A stretch of 64,000 nt of DNA from Bidens hawaiensis (GCA_021521415.1 JAIQDT010001934.1:310001-374000), one strand, 5' to 3'. Positions 31,696 through 45,914 are shown, counted from the stretch's first letter. Notes: generated from the letters alone by a model not told the origin. A program made the numbers and translations.

Positions 31696-33403
31696 ACTTG
31701 ATGATGATCTGATGCTAACACGTGTGTGTTTTGGATCGACTTGCTCACTCGAGTTATGAGGACTTGAAGAACGTTAAGAATATCCAGTATTTATAGATGA
31801 ATCCATGGCGTGGAGGCCATCCTAATGGAAAGCTTAACCAACGCGTAATACATATTATAACTAATCATTATACTTTATAAAAAGCTGAAGCATATTAGTT
31901 ATAATTTATAGTATATGAATCGTACATTCATATTTAAAAAAAAATTACATTAAAATATTTTGTTTGCCCTGGCATTACCTTTTTTGAATTCTTTATTATT
32001 AACCCCAGGACTTTCATAATTAAACTTTATAAAAGTTTGATTGACCAAAAAGTTTGTGAATTTATCATTGACCCTTAAGACCTTTCTTTTCTGGCGTCTT
32101 TTCCTATAATAAGTGTTATATGGATTAAACTAATCCACTATTTTATTGGTCTAGTAAACCCACTCATATTTGTTCTAACTACAAACTGCCCAAGTTACAT
32201 AATTTGGTCATGCTTTTATCACTGGAATAAGTTGTAAAACGCTTATAATGACTGCACACACATACACACATATATATACACACGTAAATTTTCGATATTT
32301 TAAACTTCCATTATTTAGTTTGCGTAAAATAATGAGAGGAGATATATAACAATTTTCCTTTTTTTGGAAAGACTGTTCATAGTTTGATGATATTGACCAC
32401 CACTTTGAAAGGTTGATAAGATGTTACCATAATCAATTATTTTTTGAGATATAAACTTACCTAAAATCACATAATATTAAGTCTGTTAGCTAAAACCACT
32501 TATTTATTTGCAAACCCACCAATTTCAGAAAAAAAAACATATATACTATAAAGGAAACGATTGTTGAACGATTTGAATGTGATTATGATGATTACGAAGT
32601 GGTGACGGTGATTCCTTTCATATATGGGCGCCAATGATGTTTTGGCAACCACAGCGTCGGTTTAACAAGGGGGTGCAACTTTGCGACACATCACTTAGTT
32701 TTTATTTGCTAAATTACAAGTTTTGCCCAAACTACCTATTGATTACATTCTAGGCTAAGTGAGTTTTCTAACAAAGTAACTAATCCCTAATGAATTAGCG
32801 AGATTGGGATTAACTAACACAATTGAGCTATGATACAATTCTACCAACGCTCCTAATTCATGGAGCAACTCAAACTATGTTCTCATGCATGCACCATGGT
32901 AGTGTTAATTTCAGTTTGCTTTGTTTGATTAAATTATTTCCCAATTCTAGGTAACGTGTCTTATTATTAGGAGAGTTGGTAGTTTCCTTAATTTGATTAG
33001 CCTATAAATGGTTTGTTTGATTAAAATTCAAGGTAACGAAAATACAGTAAATTGGAAGCAAGGTGTCGTTCACTTCTCTGATATATCGGGAGTGTTTGGT
33101 TAATACATAAGGCAGAATCTTGAGATTGACCATCTTAAATCGGTCTCTAACACTTTAATAAACTAGTTTTATCCCGGAATATTAGGTTGGGTTTCCTCGA
33201 ACATGCTGGAAAACAAAATTTGAAATGACATTTCCAAAGGAAAGTAAGAGTAATAAATAAAGTTAATTGTGTTACATCACAATATTGACATGAAGCCTCA
33301 TTTTATGTTTATGCAGACAAAATTATGTTACAATTACACAAATTCCGAATCAAATTACTTATAATAAGCTGGTTTGATCTCTCGTTGTATCAGTTGATGA
33401 ATC
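31696..33403. other. HIPP-a promoter and spacer, unit B
   Basis: Counterpart of 1738-3443 with a few substitutions and single-base indels. TATA box (minus) at 31788-31795. No gene seen. Confidence 0.6.
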
Positions 33404-33959
33404 TCACATGATTGTGCAAGAGGGATCGTTGTTATAGGGGCCTTCGTATACATGATACGGCACACTGTAGTTATAATGGTGAGTATAAATTGGTGGCAAC
33501 ACGGGCGCTTGTGTCTGACCTGTGGCAGCACTGGCAGGAGCAACAGGTTTCTTCTCCTCTACCGAACCAACACTAACAAGCTCAGCGTAACCTACACTTT
33601 TCCTTAACAACGTTGCTAATTCAACTGAGTCGATTTTCTCACCGGTCAATGCAATCTGATCTTTATCTGAACCAACGAAAGACACCGATTCCACACCTGT
33701 TTAGCCATTCACAAATCATGTCTAGTTAATTTTTCGGATGATTTAAATCTCACCTTATGTAAAGGAAGAATAAGTAATATGTTTTGAACATCTTACCCGG
33801 GACACCAACAGCGATCTTCAGAGCCTTACGACTTTTCTTCTCGTTGTTCATTGCCATCTTCACAACAATCTTTTGCTGCATAAGCAATCAATTGTACAAA
33901 TTGAGGTCAAGAATGTTATAACCAAATTGAATAACTGAACAAGTTTCTACCTTGGCCAT
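33404..33959 (-). CDS. HIPP-b, unit B
   Basis: Exons 33951-33959, 33797-33875 and 33404-33696; 126 residues ending CTIM (CaaX). The predicted protein is identical to the unit A copy: exon 3 is unchanged, and the one difference I see in exon 2 (AGC versus AGT serine codon) is silent. This identity contrasts with the decay of other unit A genes and fits purifying selection or simply recent origin. HMA fold without CxxC; TATA box at 34084-34091. Confidence 0.85.
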
Positions 33960-34762
33960 TTCTATGAAAATTAATGATGATCTGATGCTAACAAATTTGT
34001 GTTTTGGATTGACTCGTTCTCTCGTGTTATGAGGACTTGGAGAAGGTGTTAAAAGAATGTGCAAGAATGTTAAGAATCTCAGGTATTTATAGATGAATCC
34101 ATGGCGTGGAGGCTATTCAACTGGAAAGCTTTAACCAACGCGTAACAAATATAAAATTGTATATTCAACTTTATAAAAAGCTCAAGCATATAATTAATAT
34201 ACTTTGTTACCCTTTTTGAGTTCTTTATTATTAACAAACGACTCACATCAACTTTACAAAGAATTTTGGGAGAACTTTCTTTTCTGGCGTCTTTTCCTTA
34301 TATAAAATAATAACCAAATCTCAATATTGGTCTAGAAGACCTACCATATATATATATCACTTATCACATTAAATGATAAGTGGTCATGTAGAGCACGAGC
34401 ACAAAGTAAAAACAGATAGAATTATCACCTACGTGAAGGATTGCCAAACAATATCATACTATACAACTTTTAAGGAAGATTATGAATTGATATTTATTCG
34501 AGAGCTACACGAGTTAAATTGCGTCTAATTTAATCTAACGCTCACATTGGATGATCGACACGAAAATGAAATTAAATATAAAGTGTTGACCATTGAGGCC
34601 TCTTATAGGAGCTGGTACCATCGCGTGGGTTCAATAACGGGATGTGACACATCTTTTAATTTGTCTTCGTTAAGTTACAACTTTTGAACGAACTACCTAT
34701 TATTATATTCTAAGCACTGACTATGCTAATAAGTTATCTAAGTTTATGATTAAACTTCAATA

Positions 34763-34804
34763 CGGACAAAAGCGATAGATGGATTCCAAACTATCGACAT
34801 AATG
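34763..34804 (-). pseudogene. Relic of NAC exon 1, unit B
   Basis: Same 42-base match to NAC exon 1 as at 4803, with one extra change (GATAGATGG in place of GATAGCTGG). It was present before the 30-kb duplication. Confidence 0.5.
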
Positions 34805-35272
34805 CTTTGGGTGCGGTTTGGATTGCAAGCAACGTCTTGAAACACAAAGGCTTGTTTAGCCACATTACGTGACCATGAGGATACTTCCCACACATTAGGC
34901 TTCCCACTTTCCTTATTGCTAAACGAACAATATGTAGGGAAGGCTCCCAAGTAAAAAAGCATAAAATAACAAGAAAATCAAATATTCCACCCATCTGAAG
35001 AGAAACATTCTAAGGAATTGAAATAGATCAACACCCATTAAAAAAGTATTTATGACATAGGTATATCAACAAATTAGATGCTGGTTATGCAAATACATTT
35101 TCAAAATGAAGAAATACGTTTGGACAAATGATATCTTAATACATGTTCATCAAGAAACCCCAATATCTTGATCAAGGCCGAAGTATGGCTGTGTCTCGGA
35201 AGACGGATCTTCATTAGTACTATCTGGCCAAGTCACTAGAGTTGGATCTTCATGCGGAAAGTCTGTCAAGAA

Positions 35273-36562
35273 TCACGGAGGTAGATCTTCGAAAAAGTTG
35301 TTTACCCAAGTCATCGGATCAGTAGGGTCATCAAGGCTGTCTGTTGAAGTCGGTGTATATGGATCCGTTCCCATCGTGTTATCACCACCGTTGTTGTCCG
35401 AATAAGGCCCAGCGTGTTCTCTTGCAAATTGTTGAACAAAAGTTTCAACTGCTCTACCTGACCTCCTAAGGTTAGAGTTTATTCTCATGTGCATAATGTT
35501 GTCAACAGGTTGCTGAGATGGCTTAGGAGGAAATGGCCGACGACTCCCATCAATGTTGTTAACTGGTTGCGGTAAAGTTTGAGGAGGAAATGGCTGATCA
35601 CACCCATCAATGTTGTTAAGTGATTGCTGATACGTTGTAGACATAAACCTCACTGGTGTAGCAATCTCAACATCTATTGTCGAGTCTGGGAAGTGTTCTG
35701 GTCCATTAGGTAAATTACCTGCCGATACTCTTCGTTTTCTAGTTGGAGGTTCATCATCAATTTGGTTTTGTTCTTGATTCCGTCTGTTCTGAATTTTTCT
35801 GGACTGTTTATTGTTTTCAGTTAGGATCATCACCGGCGCCTTCTTGTAAACTTCGCACAACACACAATCACTTAGCTACAAAAACAAGGAAAGTTGGCCA
35901 TGCTAGAATCATATGACGGACATGTTAAGAAATTACACACGTATACATACCTTGTTTCCATCGCTTCCGATAGGGAGATTCGGATCATTGGTGGTATACT
36001 CATGCATTAGCCATGACGTCTTTTTCCCCTTGTCATCATAATAAGCTAAACTTCTTTTACTTCCAACCGCTTCTCTCGCTTTATTATAAACCGTTGTATA
36101 TCTCTGTGATGCTTTCCAAGATCCAAAGTTCTTGGTTTTTCTGTTAGGTAAGTCCCCTTTTGGATATTTTCTATCTCTAGATGTCAGAAAGTACCACTTG
36201 TTTTCGTGCGATAAGTATCGTTCTGTCATCAAGAAAACATTCAAATTAATTGTGTTAAAAGAAAAAAAATACAAAACAAGAAACGATCAAGATTAATTAT
36301 ACTCTTATTTAAGGTCATATGTACATGTTAATTAAAGGGTGGGAAGTTGTTACTAACTAGACAGTTCTTGGGGATGGTAGTCGTAAAGATTGACCTCGTG
36401 TAACCGGCACTTAGGGTGGTTTCCAGTTTGTATCTTCTTTTTCAAATAGTGGACGATGAGATCGTAGTCCGTCGGACAAAAGCAATAGCCGGGTTCCAGA
36501 CTATCGGCATAATCAGGCTCTTCTTGTCTACTAGATCGAATGATTTGTTGTTCACCGTCCAT
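35273..36562 (-). CDS. NAC-domain transcription factor, intact copy (unit B)
   Basis: Exons 36358-36562, 35951-36222 and 35273-35875 total 1080 nt, giving 359 residues with phase-consistent GT/AG introns. NAC subdomains: A LEPGYCFCPTDYDLIVHYL (canonical LPPGFRFHPTDEEL), B, C NKWYFLTSRDRKYPKGDLPN, D FGSWKASQRYTT...KKTSWLMHEY, E DCVLCEVYKK. The C-terminal 190 residues are Pro/Asn/Asp-rich with a repeated NNIDG(S/C)xxPFPP motif, a basic KQSRKIQNRR and TRKRR patch (possible nuclear signal), and an acidic end EDLPP. There is no membrane helix. NAC proteins bind CACG-core promoters as dimers. Differences from unit A: no 2-bp insertion, Glu to Lys at the exon 1/2 junction, Glu for Asp in LTENN. TATA at 36622-36628. 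The NAC domain is divergent, so orthology is uncertain. Confidence 0.85.
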
Positions 36563-36855
36563 TTAGATTGATCTGGGTGACAAAAATTTTGATGAGACTT
36601 AGAATGAATAAGGGGAAAAGATTATATAAGTAGTGTCATGAAAAAATTGACTTTTAATTACTGGATTTCGTTATTCACGGCCAAAGTCTCGCTTATTGTC
36701 GTTCTAAGGGTTTTGGGTAATATAAGATAGTCGGTGTTTGTATTTTAAAATTTTAAATGTCATATTATGCAAGGAAGTAGTGATATGTGCAAGTGATATA
36801 GTTTATTTTTAATGAGATTTGAGTATTCTGTTCCTGGAGATATCATTTTTAGATA

Positions 36856-37413
36856 GAGTTAAGTGTCATTTTAGTGTCTGTGGTTTGGCCAACTACGTAA
36901 CTTTAGTACCTATTCTTTATTTTGTGCAAATGGCTACCTCAGTTTCAAAATACTTGCATTTTTAGTACTTTTTTCTAACCCCGTCTATTTTTCCGTTAAG
37001 TTAGGGATAATTTGGTAACTTCGTTATTTTCTTTTCTTTTAAATGCTTATATCTTGTAAATCCTAAATCTCCAAATCATAACATTAAAATTCAAACCCTA
37101 AATCCCCAAATATCGTAAAAATTTAAACCGTATGATGATATGGAGAAAGGGTCGGGGGATTTAGGATTTGGATTTTGATGTTATGATTTCGGGATTTAGG
37201 GTTTACAAGATATAAGCGTTTAAAAGAAAAGAAAAAGACAAAGAAAATAACGAAGTTACCAAATTATCTCTCACTTAACAGAAAAAATAGACGGGGTTAG
37301 AAAAGAAGTACTAAAAATGCAAGAAACTGAGGTAGCCATTTGCACAAAATAAATAATATGTATTAAAGTTGCGTAGTTGGCCAAACCACAGGTACTAAAC
37401 TGGTACTTAACTC
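36856..37413. mobile_element. Mutator-type foldback MITE, unit B (558 bp)
   Basis: Same palindrome and same 9-bp TTTTAGATA flanks (36847-36855 and 37414-37422) as at 6898. It is 5 bp longer through small indels, including an extra GAT near the centre. Confidence 0.85.
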
Positions 37414-37471
37414 TTTTAGATAACATGATTTAATTTAGATTCTAACTAGTTTTAAAAATGCAAGTGATATA

Positions 37472-39462
37472 TCAAGTCCCGTAATTCAAGTCCCATATCG
37501 ATAATCAACACACAAACTAAACAAATAACTCGCGTTTATATTAATAATAAAATATGACTCTAAAAACTGATTACAAACCCTCAAACCCTAACTCGGTTTG
37601 ACTCTTTAACTCGGTTACATCTAGATGAACCCTAACTCGGTTACATCTCGTGTGTGCCTCTTGGATGAACCCTAACTCGGTTGCATCTCACACCACCACA
37701 ATCTATAATGTCTAACCATGACATGTTTATATAGACTTAACCTAACTTGTTATCAAAGGCATTACCTATTATAATTACAGTACAATTAGGAAACATAATG
37801 TAATTAGGAAACATAACCAGTTATACCAGCTTGTCAATATTAGTCCCTCAAGTTCACCGACTTGTGACTTAGAGTCTGAAATTACTTCCAACTATCACCC
37901 CCTAATTTCTGACTCTAAATAAGTGGTCATTCAACTCCGAGCATGTCTCTTTTGCCCTGTTTGATTTAACCCATGAACTTGACCTTCTCGGTTTTCACAA
38001 CCATCTACGCCTTGATATCCCCGGAACTTTTCTTGATCCATAGATGTGTTCTTCGACTCCCCCGAACCCGACTACCTCTGTGACCCTGTCCCCCAACCAT
38101 TCATTCGGTCGTATGAAAACGCATAACCACTCCTTTGGTTACGATTCCGGTCATCTAATCGAGCAGACATCAATCTTCCTTGATCATCTCCTGTTCCCGA
38201 ATCAAACCACAAGCACATCGTTTAAATCAATAGACTGGCCAAACATAACTCGTTTAACCCTTGTAAAATCGAACTCCAAGTTAAACGCGCTTGTCCAACC
38301 CCTTGCTCCAGTCCGTCGGAACAATATGAACAAATCAATTCCGAACAACTTTTCAGAACCGAAATCGCTTGCTCGTAAAATAAAGTATATCAAACCCTGG
38401 TTAATACCTAACTCGTTTAAGCCAATAAAATATGAACATTGAATTGAACCATCCTGTTCAACACAAATAAAAACTAATAATAATGATCAAACCGTCTTAT
38501 GTAACCTATAATAATAAGTTCAAGCCGTTGAACCAAAAGAAAGAAAATAAAACACCTTTTTTTTCCTTCTTGAACTCCTCGTGAACCAAAAAAATAAACT
38601 TTTTAAATTTTGTTTTATCCTCACGATAGGAAGCAGTAGTCACCACACAAATATTTTGCCCTTTTCACTTCTCACACCTTTAATAATATACTTTAATTAC
38701 AAAACCATATCACTGTAGAAACTAGTTTCCGATGCAAGATTTTTTTTCCCACAGCAGAATCCCGATTAGAAACCCTTTGTTTCTGAGATGTTGCTGAACG
38801 AACAACCTAATCGTTGCGCCGCCGTAACAGTACCCACACCGCTGCTCCTATGTATCGGTACAAACCCAACTTGGTCCGATATTCGCCGATTGATAGCTCC
38901 TTTCAAGCCATCAATCGCCGCCAATCACTATACCGTTGATCTGCCTCACTGCCGATCAAAGTTAACTCGATTATCGATTTCTTGAACTTGGCTCTGATAT
39001 CGATTCAAGTCCTGTAATTCAAGTCCCTTATCGATAATCAACACACAAATTAAACGAATAACTCGCGTTTATATTAATAAGAAAATATCACTCTAAAAAC
39101 TGATTACAAACCCTCAAACCCTAACTCGGTTTGACTCTTGATGAACCCTAACTCGGTTACATCTAGATGAACCCTAACTCGGTTACATCTAGATGAACCC
39201 TAACTCGGTTACATCTCGTGTGTGCCTCTTAGATGAACCCTAACTCGGTTGCATCTCACACCACCACAATCTATAATGTCTAACCATGACATGTTTATAT
39301 AGACTTAACCTAACTTGTTATCAAAGACATTACCTATTATAATTATAGTACAATTAGGAAACATAATGTAATTAGGAAACAAAACCAATTATGACCAACT
39401 TGTCAATATTAGTCCCTCAAATTCACCAACTTGTGACTTAGAGTCTGAAATTACTTCCAACA
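37472..39462 (-). mobile_element. Copia-type element 1, unit B
   Basis: LTRs are 37472-37893 and 39005-39462, with the ATATA target-site duplication (37467-37471 and 39463-39467). Its position matches the unit A copy at 7509-9498, so the insertion predates the duplication. The LTR start has one change next to the purine tract (CCAACT for CCAACA). Confidence 0.85.
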
Positions 39463-39960
39463 ATATATGTTAAAAAAAATATAAATCACGTTCTATCTGA
39501 AATAAATAGACAAAATGTACTACAAGTTTATGAAACAAAATTCATACATACAAACATATATATACAAAACTAGAGAAAATTATCAAAATGACTCTTTTGA
39601 CCCACTAGATTCCATGAACTTCCACGGAATTCAAATGTCCCTATAAATTAATATCCTCAAATGGAACAAAGTTTTCGAGAAATAGTAGCGGCAAATTCAC
39701 TGCTAATGCAAATGCGTCACTAATACCTTATTGACACCGCCAATCTAAGTTGTCGCCACTAAGGCTTCACTAGAGATTTTGTTGAAAACTTTCTGCCATT
39801 CGGGAGACGGAATTTTTACGTTTCTTACGCAACAAAACACGATTAATTTGCACAGGTGTTTGAATATGTAAAAGAAACAAAAACGATATTAATTTCTCAT
39901 TGAAATGGATATTACGATATAAAAACTTCTATAAACACGAGATGTACGCGTTGTCGGAGC

Positions 39961-40041
39961 TCTGGCGTCTTTTCCCATGATTGGTCTAGAAGACTCGCCA
40001 TAAATAATAAGTGATGCAGAGCACGAGCACAAAGTATAAAC
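39961..40041 (-). other. Relic of a third HIPP upstream region, unit B
   Basis: Counterpart of 9997-10077, with the same TCTGGCGTCTTTTCC, GGTCTAGAAGAC and GAGCACGAGCACAAAG words. It abuts Copia element 2. Confidence 0.6.
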
Positions 40042-42381
40042 TGTTGGGTCAATTGTTGTTTGGCCCAAGTGTAAGGCCCAACCCAAGAATTAGGGTTTTA
40101 TAATATTTAGTAATGTCTTGACTAGCAAGTTAGGTTAGCTTATATAAACCGAGTTATGGTTAGGCATTATAGAGGGTGAACAAGATGTAACCGAGTTAGG
40201 GTTCATCTAGATGTAACCGAGTTAGGGTCTATCAAGAGTCAAACCGAGTTAGGGTTTGAGAAAGTTGTAACAAGTTTTTAGAGTTATATTTTTTGATTAA
40301 TATAAACGAGGGTTATTCGTTTAATTCGTGTGTTGATTATCGATCCGTGACTTGAATTGGTATCAGAGCGGTTACGCTCTTAGAGTTTGTCAATCAAAGT
40401 CGTGATTGATAAGGAGGCAAGACGTAAATCAAAGTCGTGATTGATGCGGAGGGTTTGGTCAAGTACGTGATTGTATGGATTTATTAGAAGGTAAAAAGGA
40501 ATTTGATGTTTTACTTTTGTAGCTCTACGATCATAAGGAAAAAAGTGGGAAAACACAAAAGTCAAACACAAGTGTATGTTGCGATTGAAAGAAAAAGAAA
40601 TATTAAATCAAACAAGTTGGTTTGATTGGTGAGGAGGCAATTTAAGGAAAAAAAAGGTTTTATTTCTTTATTGGTTAAACAAGCACGGTTTGACCACCAC
40701 CATTGATTGTTTATTTTATTGAGTTGGACAAGCGTATTTAATTCAGAGTTTTGTTTTGTTTTTTTTGGTTTGAACGATTTATCTTCTGACCTAAGGATTT
40801 GATTTGTTGAATCGAACCAGGTGCTCACTAAGAAGATCAAGATGACTGATGCTCACTCGATTAGATGACCAGGATTGCAGCCAAAGGAGTGGTAATGTGT
40901 TTTCACAGTGGCAGATCTAGGAATATTTTTCAATGGGTTCACTGTTTGGGTCGGTATTACGGTTCGGGTCGTTCTAACTGCTCGTGTCGCTTCGATGGCT
41001 CGATTCAATTCGACGGTTTCGGGTCGATTCAGTGTACCAAGAATGGGATTTTACTAAAGATCATATTTGTTTCCTCAAATTAATGACCAAAACATTCTTT
41101 TAGAAAGGCTAAGCCTATCTCTCTTTCTATGTAATACATAGCAATCCGATTTGCATGCTAGCTAAGTTGTTGGGCCAAGCATAAGATAGTAAGATACACA
41201 TACCAATGACTAAGTAATCAGTTATAAAAAAATTAAAGAATCTACTGCAAGTGGGAATTGAACCCGGGTTCTCACAATAATAAAGCAAGGTTTTTACCAT
41301 TAAACCATGGTTCAACTTTGCTTATTTGTTCACTTACAATTTATATGTGGGTTTACTATCATATTTTATATAGGCATTCTATATAAAATCCGAAACTCGG
41401 TGGGTTTCCGTGAACCCATACCCAATTAACTAGATCCGCCCATGCGTTTTCATACGACCGAGTGTGGTTAGGCATTATAGAGGGTGAACAAGATGTAACC
41501 GAGTTAGGTTCATCTAGATGTAACCGAGTTAGGGTTTATCAAGAGTCAAACCGAGTTAGGGTTTGAGAAAGTTGTAATCAGTTTTTAGAGTTATATTTTC
41601 TGATTAATATAAACGAGGGTTATTCGTTTAATTCGTGTGTTGATTATCAATCCGGGACTTGAATTGGTATAACCGCTCTTGGAGTTTGTCAATCAAAGTC
41701 GTGATTGATAAGGAGGCAAGACGTCAATCAAAGTCGTGATTGATACGGAGGGTTTTGTGAAGTACGTGATTGCAGGGATTTATTAAAAGGTAAAAAGGAA
41801 TTTGGTGTTTTACTTTGGTACTCTAAGATCACAAGGAAAAAAGTGGGAAAACATAAAAGTCAAACACAAGTGTATGCTGTGATTGAAAGAAAAAGAAATA
41901 TTAAATCAAACAAGTTGGTTTGATTGGTGAGGAGATAATTTAAGGAAAAAAAAGGTTTTATTTATTTATTTGTTAAACAAGCAGGGTTTGACCACCACCA
42001 TTGATTGCTTCTTTTATTGAGTTGGACAAGCGGATTTAATTCAGAATTTTGTTTTTTTCTGTTGAACGAGTTATGTTCTGACCTAAGGGTTTGATTTGTT
42101 GAATTGAATAGGATGCTTACTAAGAAGATCAAGATGACTGATGCTCACTCGATTAGATGACCAGGATTGCAGCCAAAGGAGTGGGAATGCGTTTGCATAC
42201 GACCGAGTGAATGGTTGGGGACAGGGTCACAGAGATAGTCGATTTCGGGGGAGCCGAAGAACACATCTATGGATCAAGAAAAGTTCCGGGGAGATCAAGG
42301 CCAAGATGGTTATGAAAACCGAGAAGGTCAAGATCATGAGTCAAATCAAACAGGACAAACGAGACATGTTCATGGGAGTTT
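40042..42381 (+). mobile_element. Copia-type element 2 complex, unit B
   Basis: LTR 40042-40355, PBS TGGTATCAGAGC at 40358-40369, leader, nested hAT MITE (40906-41444), partial LTR 41463-41662 and repeated leader, as in unit A. One GGG in the partial LTR is reduced to GG. The right edge is approximate and no 3' LTR is present. Confidence 0.7.
40906..41444. mobile_element. hAT-type MITE with tRNA-like segment, unit B
   Basis: 539 bp, the same ends as at 10944; TGTTTTCA-like duplication on each side. The tRNA-like part is at about 41246-41315 on the minus strand, with an unchanged A-box-like and B-box sequence. Confidence 0.75.
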
Positions 42382-42955
42382 GCTATCGTCTCACTCATTT
42401 TCAACTTTATTTTTTGTTTTGCTTTGAGTGATTTGTTTCCGTGTGTTTTTCTTTTCTAGTTTTGTACTTACTTTTTGGGGGTTACTTTTCTGGATTGGCT
42501 TGTACGATTGTCTCATCGTATCTACTTTCTTATTGACCAGGTTTATTTATAAAAAAAGTTCTGTTAAAAATAATCCGTAGGAGCTAAAATGGACACTTCA
42601 CTTTAGATAGCAAGTTGCAATTGATATCTTGATTGATAATATTCAAACACCAAGAAAGACAAGAGGAAGAAGTCACATAGAGTGTTTGGAATCAGTCCAC
42701 CAAAGTATTATAACCACAACTAAATTAAATACAACATATAATTACAATTATAACAAAATAATCTTCAGCAAAGTAAGTGAATGATCGTTCACAATCAATT
42801 ACTAGCCCACCACTACTTTCATCACATTTTCTCCGTCGTTCATTTCTTATCTTGTAACGATTGAGTGTTTAATATACAAAATAGTCTCTCTATATAAACA
42901 AAACTGTAACTTCTACAAATAATCAAGTTATCAAATTAAACCTAGCAACTTCTTC
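42382..42955. other. Upstream region of the RLP, unit B
   Basis: No gene. TATATAAA at 42891-42898, 58 bp before the RLP start. The 5' UTR differs from unit A by several clustered substitutions just before the ATG. Confidence 0.5.
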
Positions 42956-45881
42956 ATGGCTTTCAGTTTCATGCAAATCATCTCCTTTGTATACTTATTA
43001 GTCATTAGCCCGTGTATTAGTTCATTATTAAGCCATCATAAAGAGTGTTCAGCATTGTTTGAATTTAAGCAAAGCTTTCTACATCGACCTTATGCTTCAT
43101 TTGATGCTGGAAGGTTTCAAAAGCTTGACTCTTGGAGGAAGATCACAAGCAACACATCAGATCATGATTTTGATTGTTGCTTGTGGGATGGTGTAGTTTG
43201 TAGCAATAAGGGCCATGTGATTGGGCTCGATTTGAGCCAAAGCTCTCTCCGCGGACCTATCAAGTCCAATAGTTCACTCTTCAGCCTTGTTCATCTTCAA
43301 ATGCTTAATCTCTCTATGAACGACTTTGTTGAATCGCAAATTCCATCTGAAATAGCTCGTCTTAAGAAACTAAGAAGCCTTGATCTATCTTATTCGAGCT
43401 TCAGTGGTCAAATCCCGATTAAAATCACGCACTTGATGCAGTTTAGTTTGTTGGATCTGTCATGGAATCCGCTAAAGCTTCCAAGTACTAGTTTTGAGGT
43501 TTTGCTGCAAAACTTGACTAAACTCGAAACACTACATCTCTCAGGTGTTGACATCAATTCATTCATACCTCCTTTCTTGTCTAACTTTTCTTCTTTGAGG
43601 TCAATTGATCTTCAAGGTTGTCGGCTTCGAGATTGGTTTCCGTCAAAAATATTTCATTTACCCAATCTCAAATATCTTGATATGAGCGAAAACCCAAACC
43701 TCACTGGTTCATTACCTGAATTTCAAAACAACAACTTACTTGAGCATTTGGATCTGGGAGCCACAAGTTTTGTTGGGAGTATACCACAATCCATAAGCAA
43801 ACTAAACCATTTGGTATACTTGTCCCTTTATGCATGCTATTTCTCTGGATGCATCCCACGTTCTCTCTCTAACATGACCCGGCTGACTCTCTTGATACTT
43901 GGTGAAGATGAGCTCATGGGCTTAGTTCCTACATTGCCAAGACGTCTTTCAAACCCTGTTGGTTTGGAAGTTTGTGAAAAGGGACGCATACATGAATGGT
44001 TATGCCGACTGACAAACCTTGAAGTGTTGAGTCTAGTTTATATCAACATATATGATGAAATTCTGCCTTCTCTTTCGAATCTTACCAAACTTAGTGCTGT
44101 TACAATGCGGCAAAATTCTATCTATGGTCATATCCCATCTTCTTTTATGAACCTTACCAAATTAACTATCATAGACAAGGAGAAATTTCAAGCTCGTTTT
44201 CCAATTTCAAATGTCTCGAATGTCTTACCCTAGAAGATAACAGTTTTAGCGGCAGACTGGACCTTGGTACGTTTGTAGGACTCACCAAACTCAGGGTTTT
44301 GTTGTTAGGTTATAAAAAAGTATCATTAGTCGACACCAACTACACCAATCTGACCGTGTTACCAGAATTGATTTATCTAGGACTCTCATCATGGAACTCG
44401 AGAGAATTTCCAATCTTTTTGCACTCCCAAACAAAATTGGCAATCTTAACTCTTAGCAACAACAACATTACCGGCCTTGTCCCAGAGTGGATTTTGAATA
44501 ATACCAAAGAAACATTACAGATTCTTGATCTTTCAAACAACTTAATCACTGGATTTCATAGGCAACCCCATTTTCTCCCATGGGTTCGTTTGGAAGAATT
44601 CAAGATCTCGTATAATCAGCTACAAGGAAGAATTCCAGTTCCACCGCTAACCACGGTTATTTACGATGTCTCAAACAATAAACTAATCGGTGAAATACCA
44701 CCACTGATATGTGAAATGAAATCCCTTCAAGTGTTAGATTTGTCTTCTAACAACATGACTGGAATGCTTCCTCCATGTTTAGGCAACTTTGCCAGTTTGT
44801 TGTAAGTTTTGGATTTAAAAAGAAATAACTTCCATGGGCCAATGATGAATGCCTTTACTCAAAGAAGTCTGGTGAAGAAAATTGATTTGAGTGAAAATCA
44901 ATTTACAGGTCAACTGTCAAAATCATTGACTAATTGCACCAAATTAGAATTTCTCGATGTTGGAGGTAACTCTTTCAAAGACGTCTTTCCATTTTGGTTG
45001 GGAACTCTTGCTAAACTACAAGTTCTCATTTTACAATCCAATAAGTTTTTTAGTGTGATTCAAGGTCCGGCTACAATTGGCTCACCATTCCTCAAGTTAC
45101 GCATCATAGACATTTCCAACAATGGTTTTAGTGGACAACTGCAACAAAAGTTATTTCAAACATGGAATGCAATGAAATCGTTTAATGTTAGAAAATCCTC
45201 TGTTATGGAAATATATCTGCATATTGACCCAAAGTCGAATTTTCTAGTGAGGTACTCGATGACGCTAACAAACAAAGGTGTCAAGATGGAGTACCCTAGT
45301 ATTTTAAACATCTTCACAGTTATTGATCTCTCTAGTAACAAATTTGAAGGGTTGATCCCAGAATCACTGTATTATCTACATGGGATTCAATCCATTAATC
45401 TTTCAAATAACCATCTTACAGGTCGTATCCTCCCATCTTAAAGAATCTTGAATCTTTGGATCTCTCCCAAAACAAGCTAGCAGGGGAAATTCCTCACGAA
45501 TTGTCACAACTTGGTTTCCTTGAAGTTTTTAATGTGTCATTCAATCATCTTCATGGGGCCATACCTCAAGGGAAACAATTAATTACATTTGAGAACAACT
45601 CCTACATGGGTAATCCCGATTTGTGTGGAACACCTTTATCTAAGAAATGCCAAATTTTAAGGACACTAACGCTTCCACCGAAGAACATTGAGTGTGGGTC
45701 TTTCTTCCCAGGTGATAAAACTAATTGGGTGATCATGTTGTTAGGAGTTGGAAGTGGGTTTGTAATTGGAATTGTTTTGGGGAACTTACTTTATGGTAAG
45801 CATGGTGATTGGGTCATTGAGTCATACGAGATGAGGAAGCACAGATGGGTAAAGCCAATAAGAAACACAAGGAGAAACTAA
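42956..45881 (+). pseudogene. Cf-type LRR receptor-like protein, pseudogene (unit B)
   Basis: Same architecture as 12995-15920: signal peptide, LRRNT with CCLWDGVVC, LRR array, NPDLCGTPLSKKC cap, transmembrane helix, short basic tail. It shares the first frameshift (stop 44231), the in-frame TAA (44803) and the third break (stop 45439). It lacks the fourth stop of unit A, so its last block (45456-45881) is open through LSQLGFLEVFNVSFNHLHG and the membrane helix. In the first 425 codons only three residues differ from A (L/F, T/N, G/V), so the copies are young. Confidence 0.9.
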
Positions 45882-45914
45882 CAACATCCACAATTGAGGT
45901 TTGATGATCCTTTG

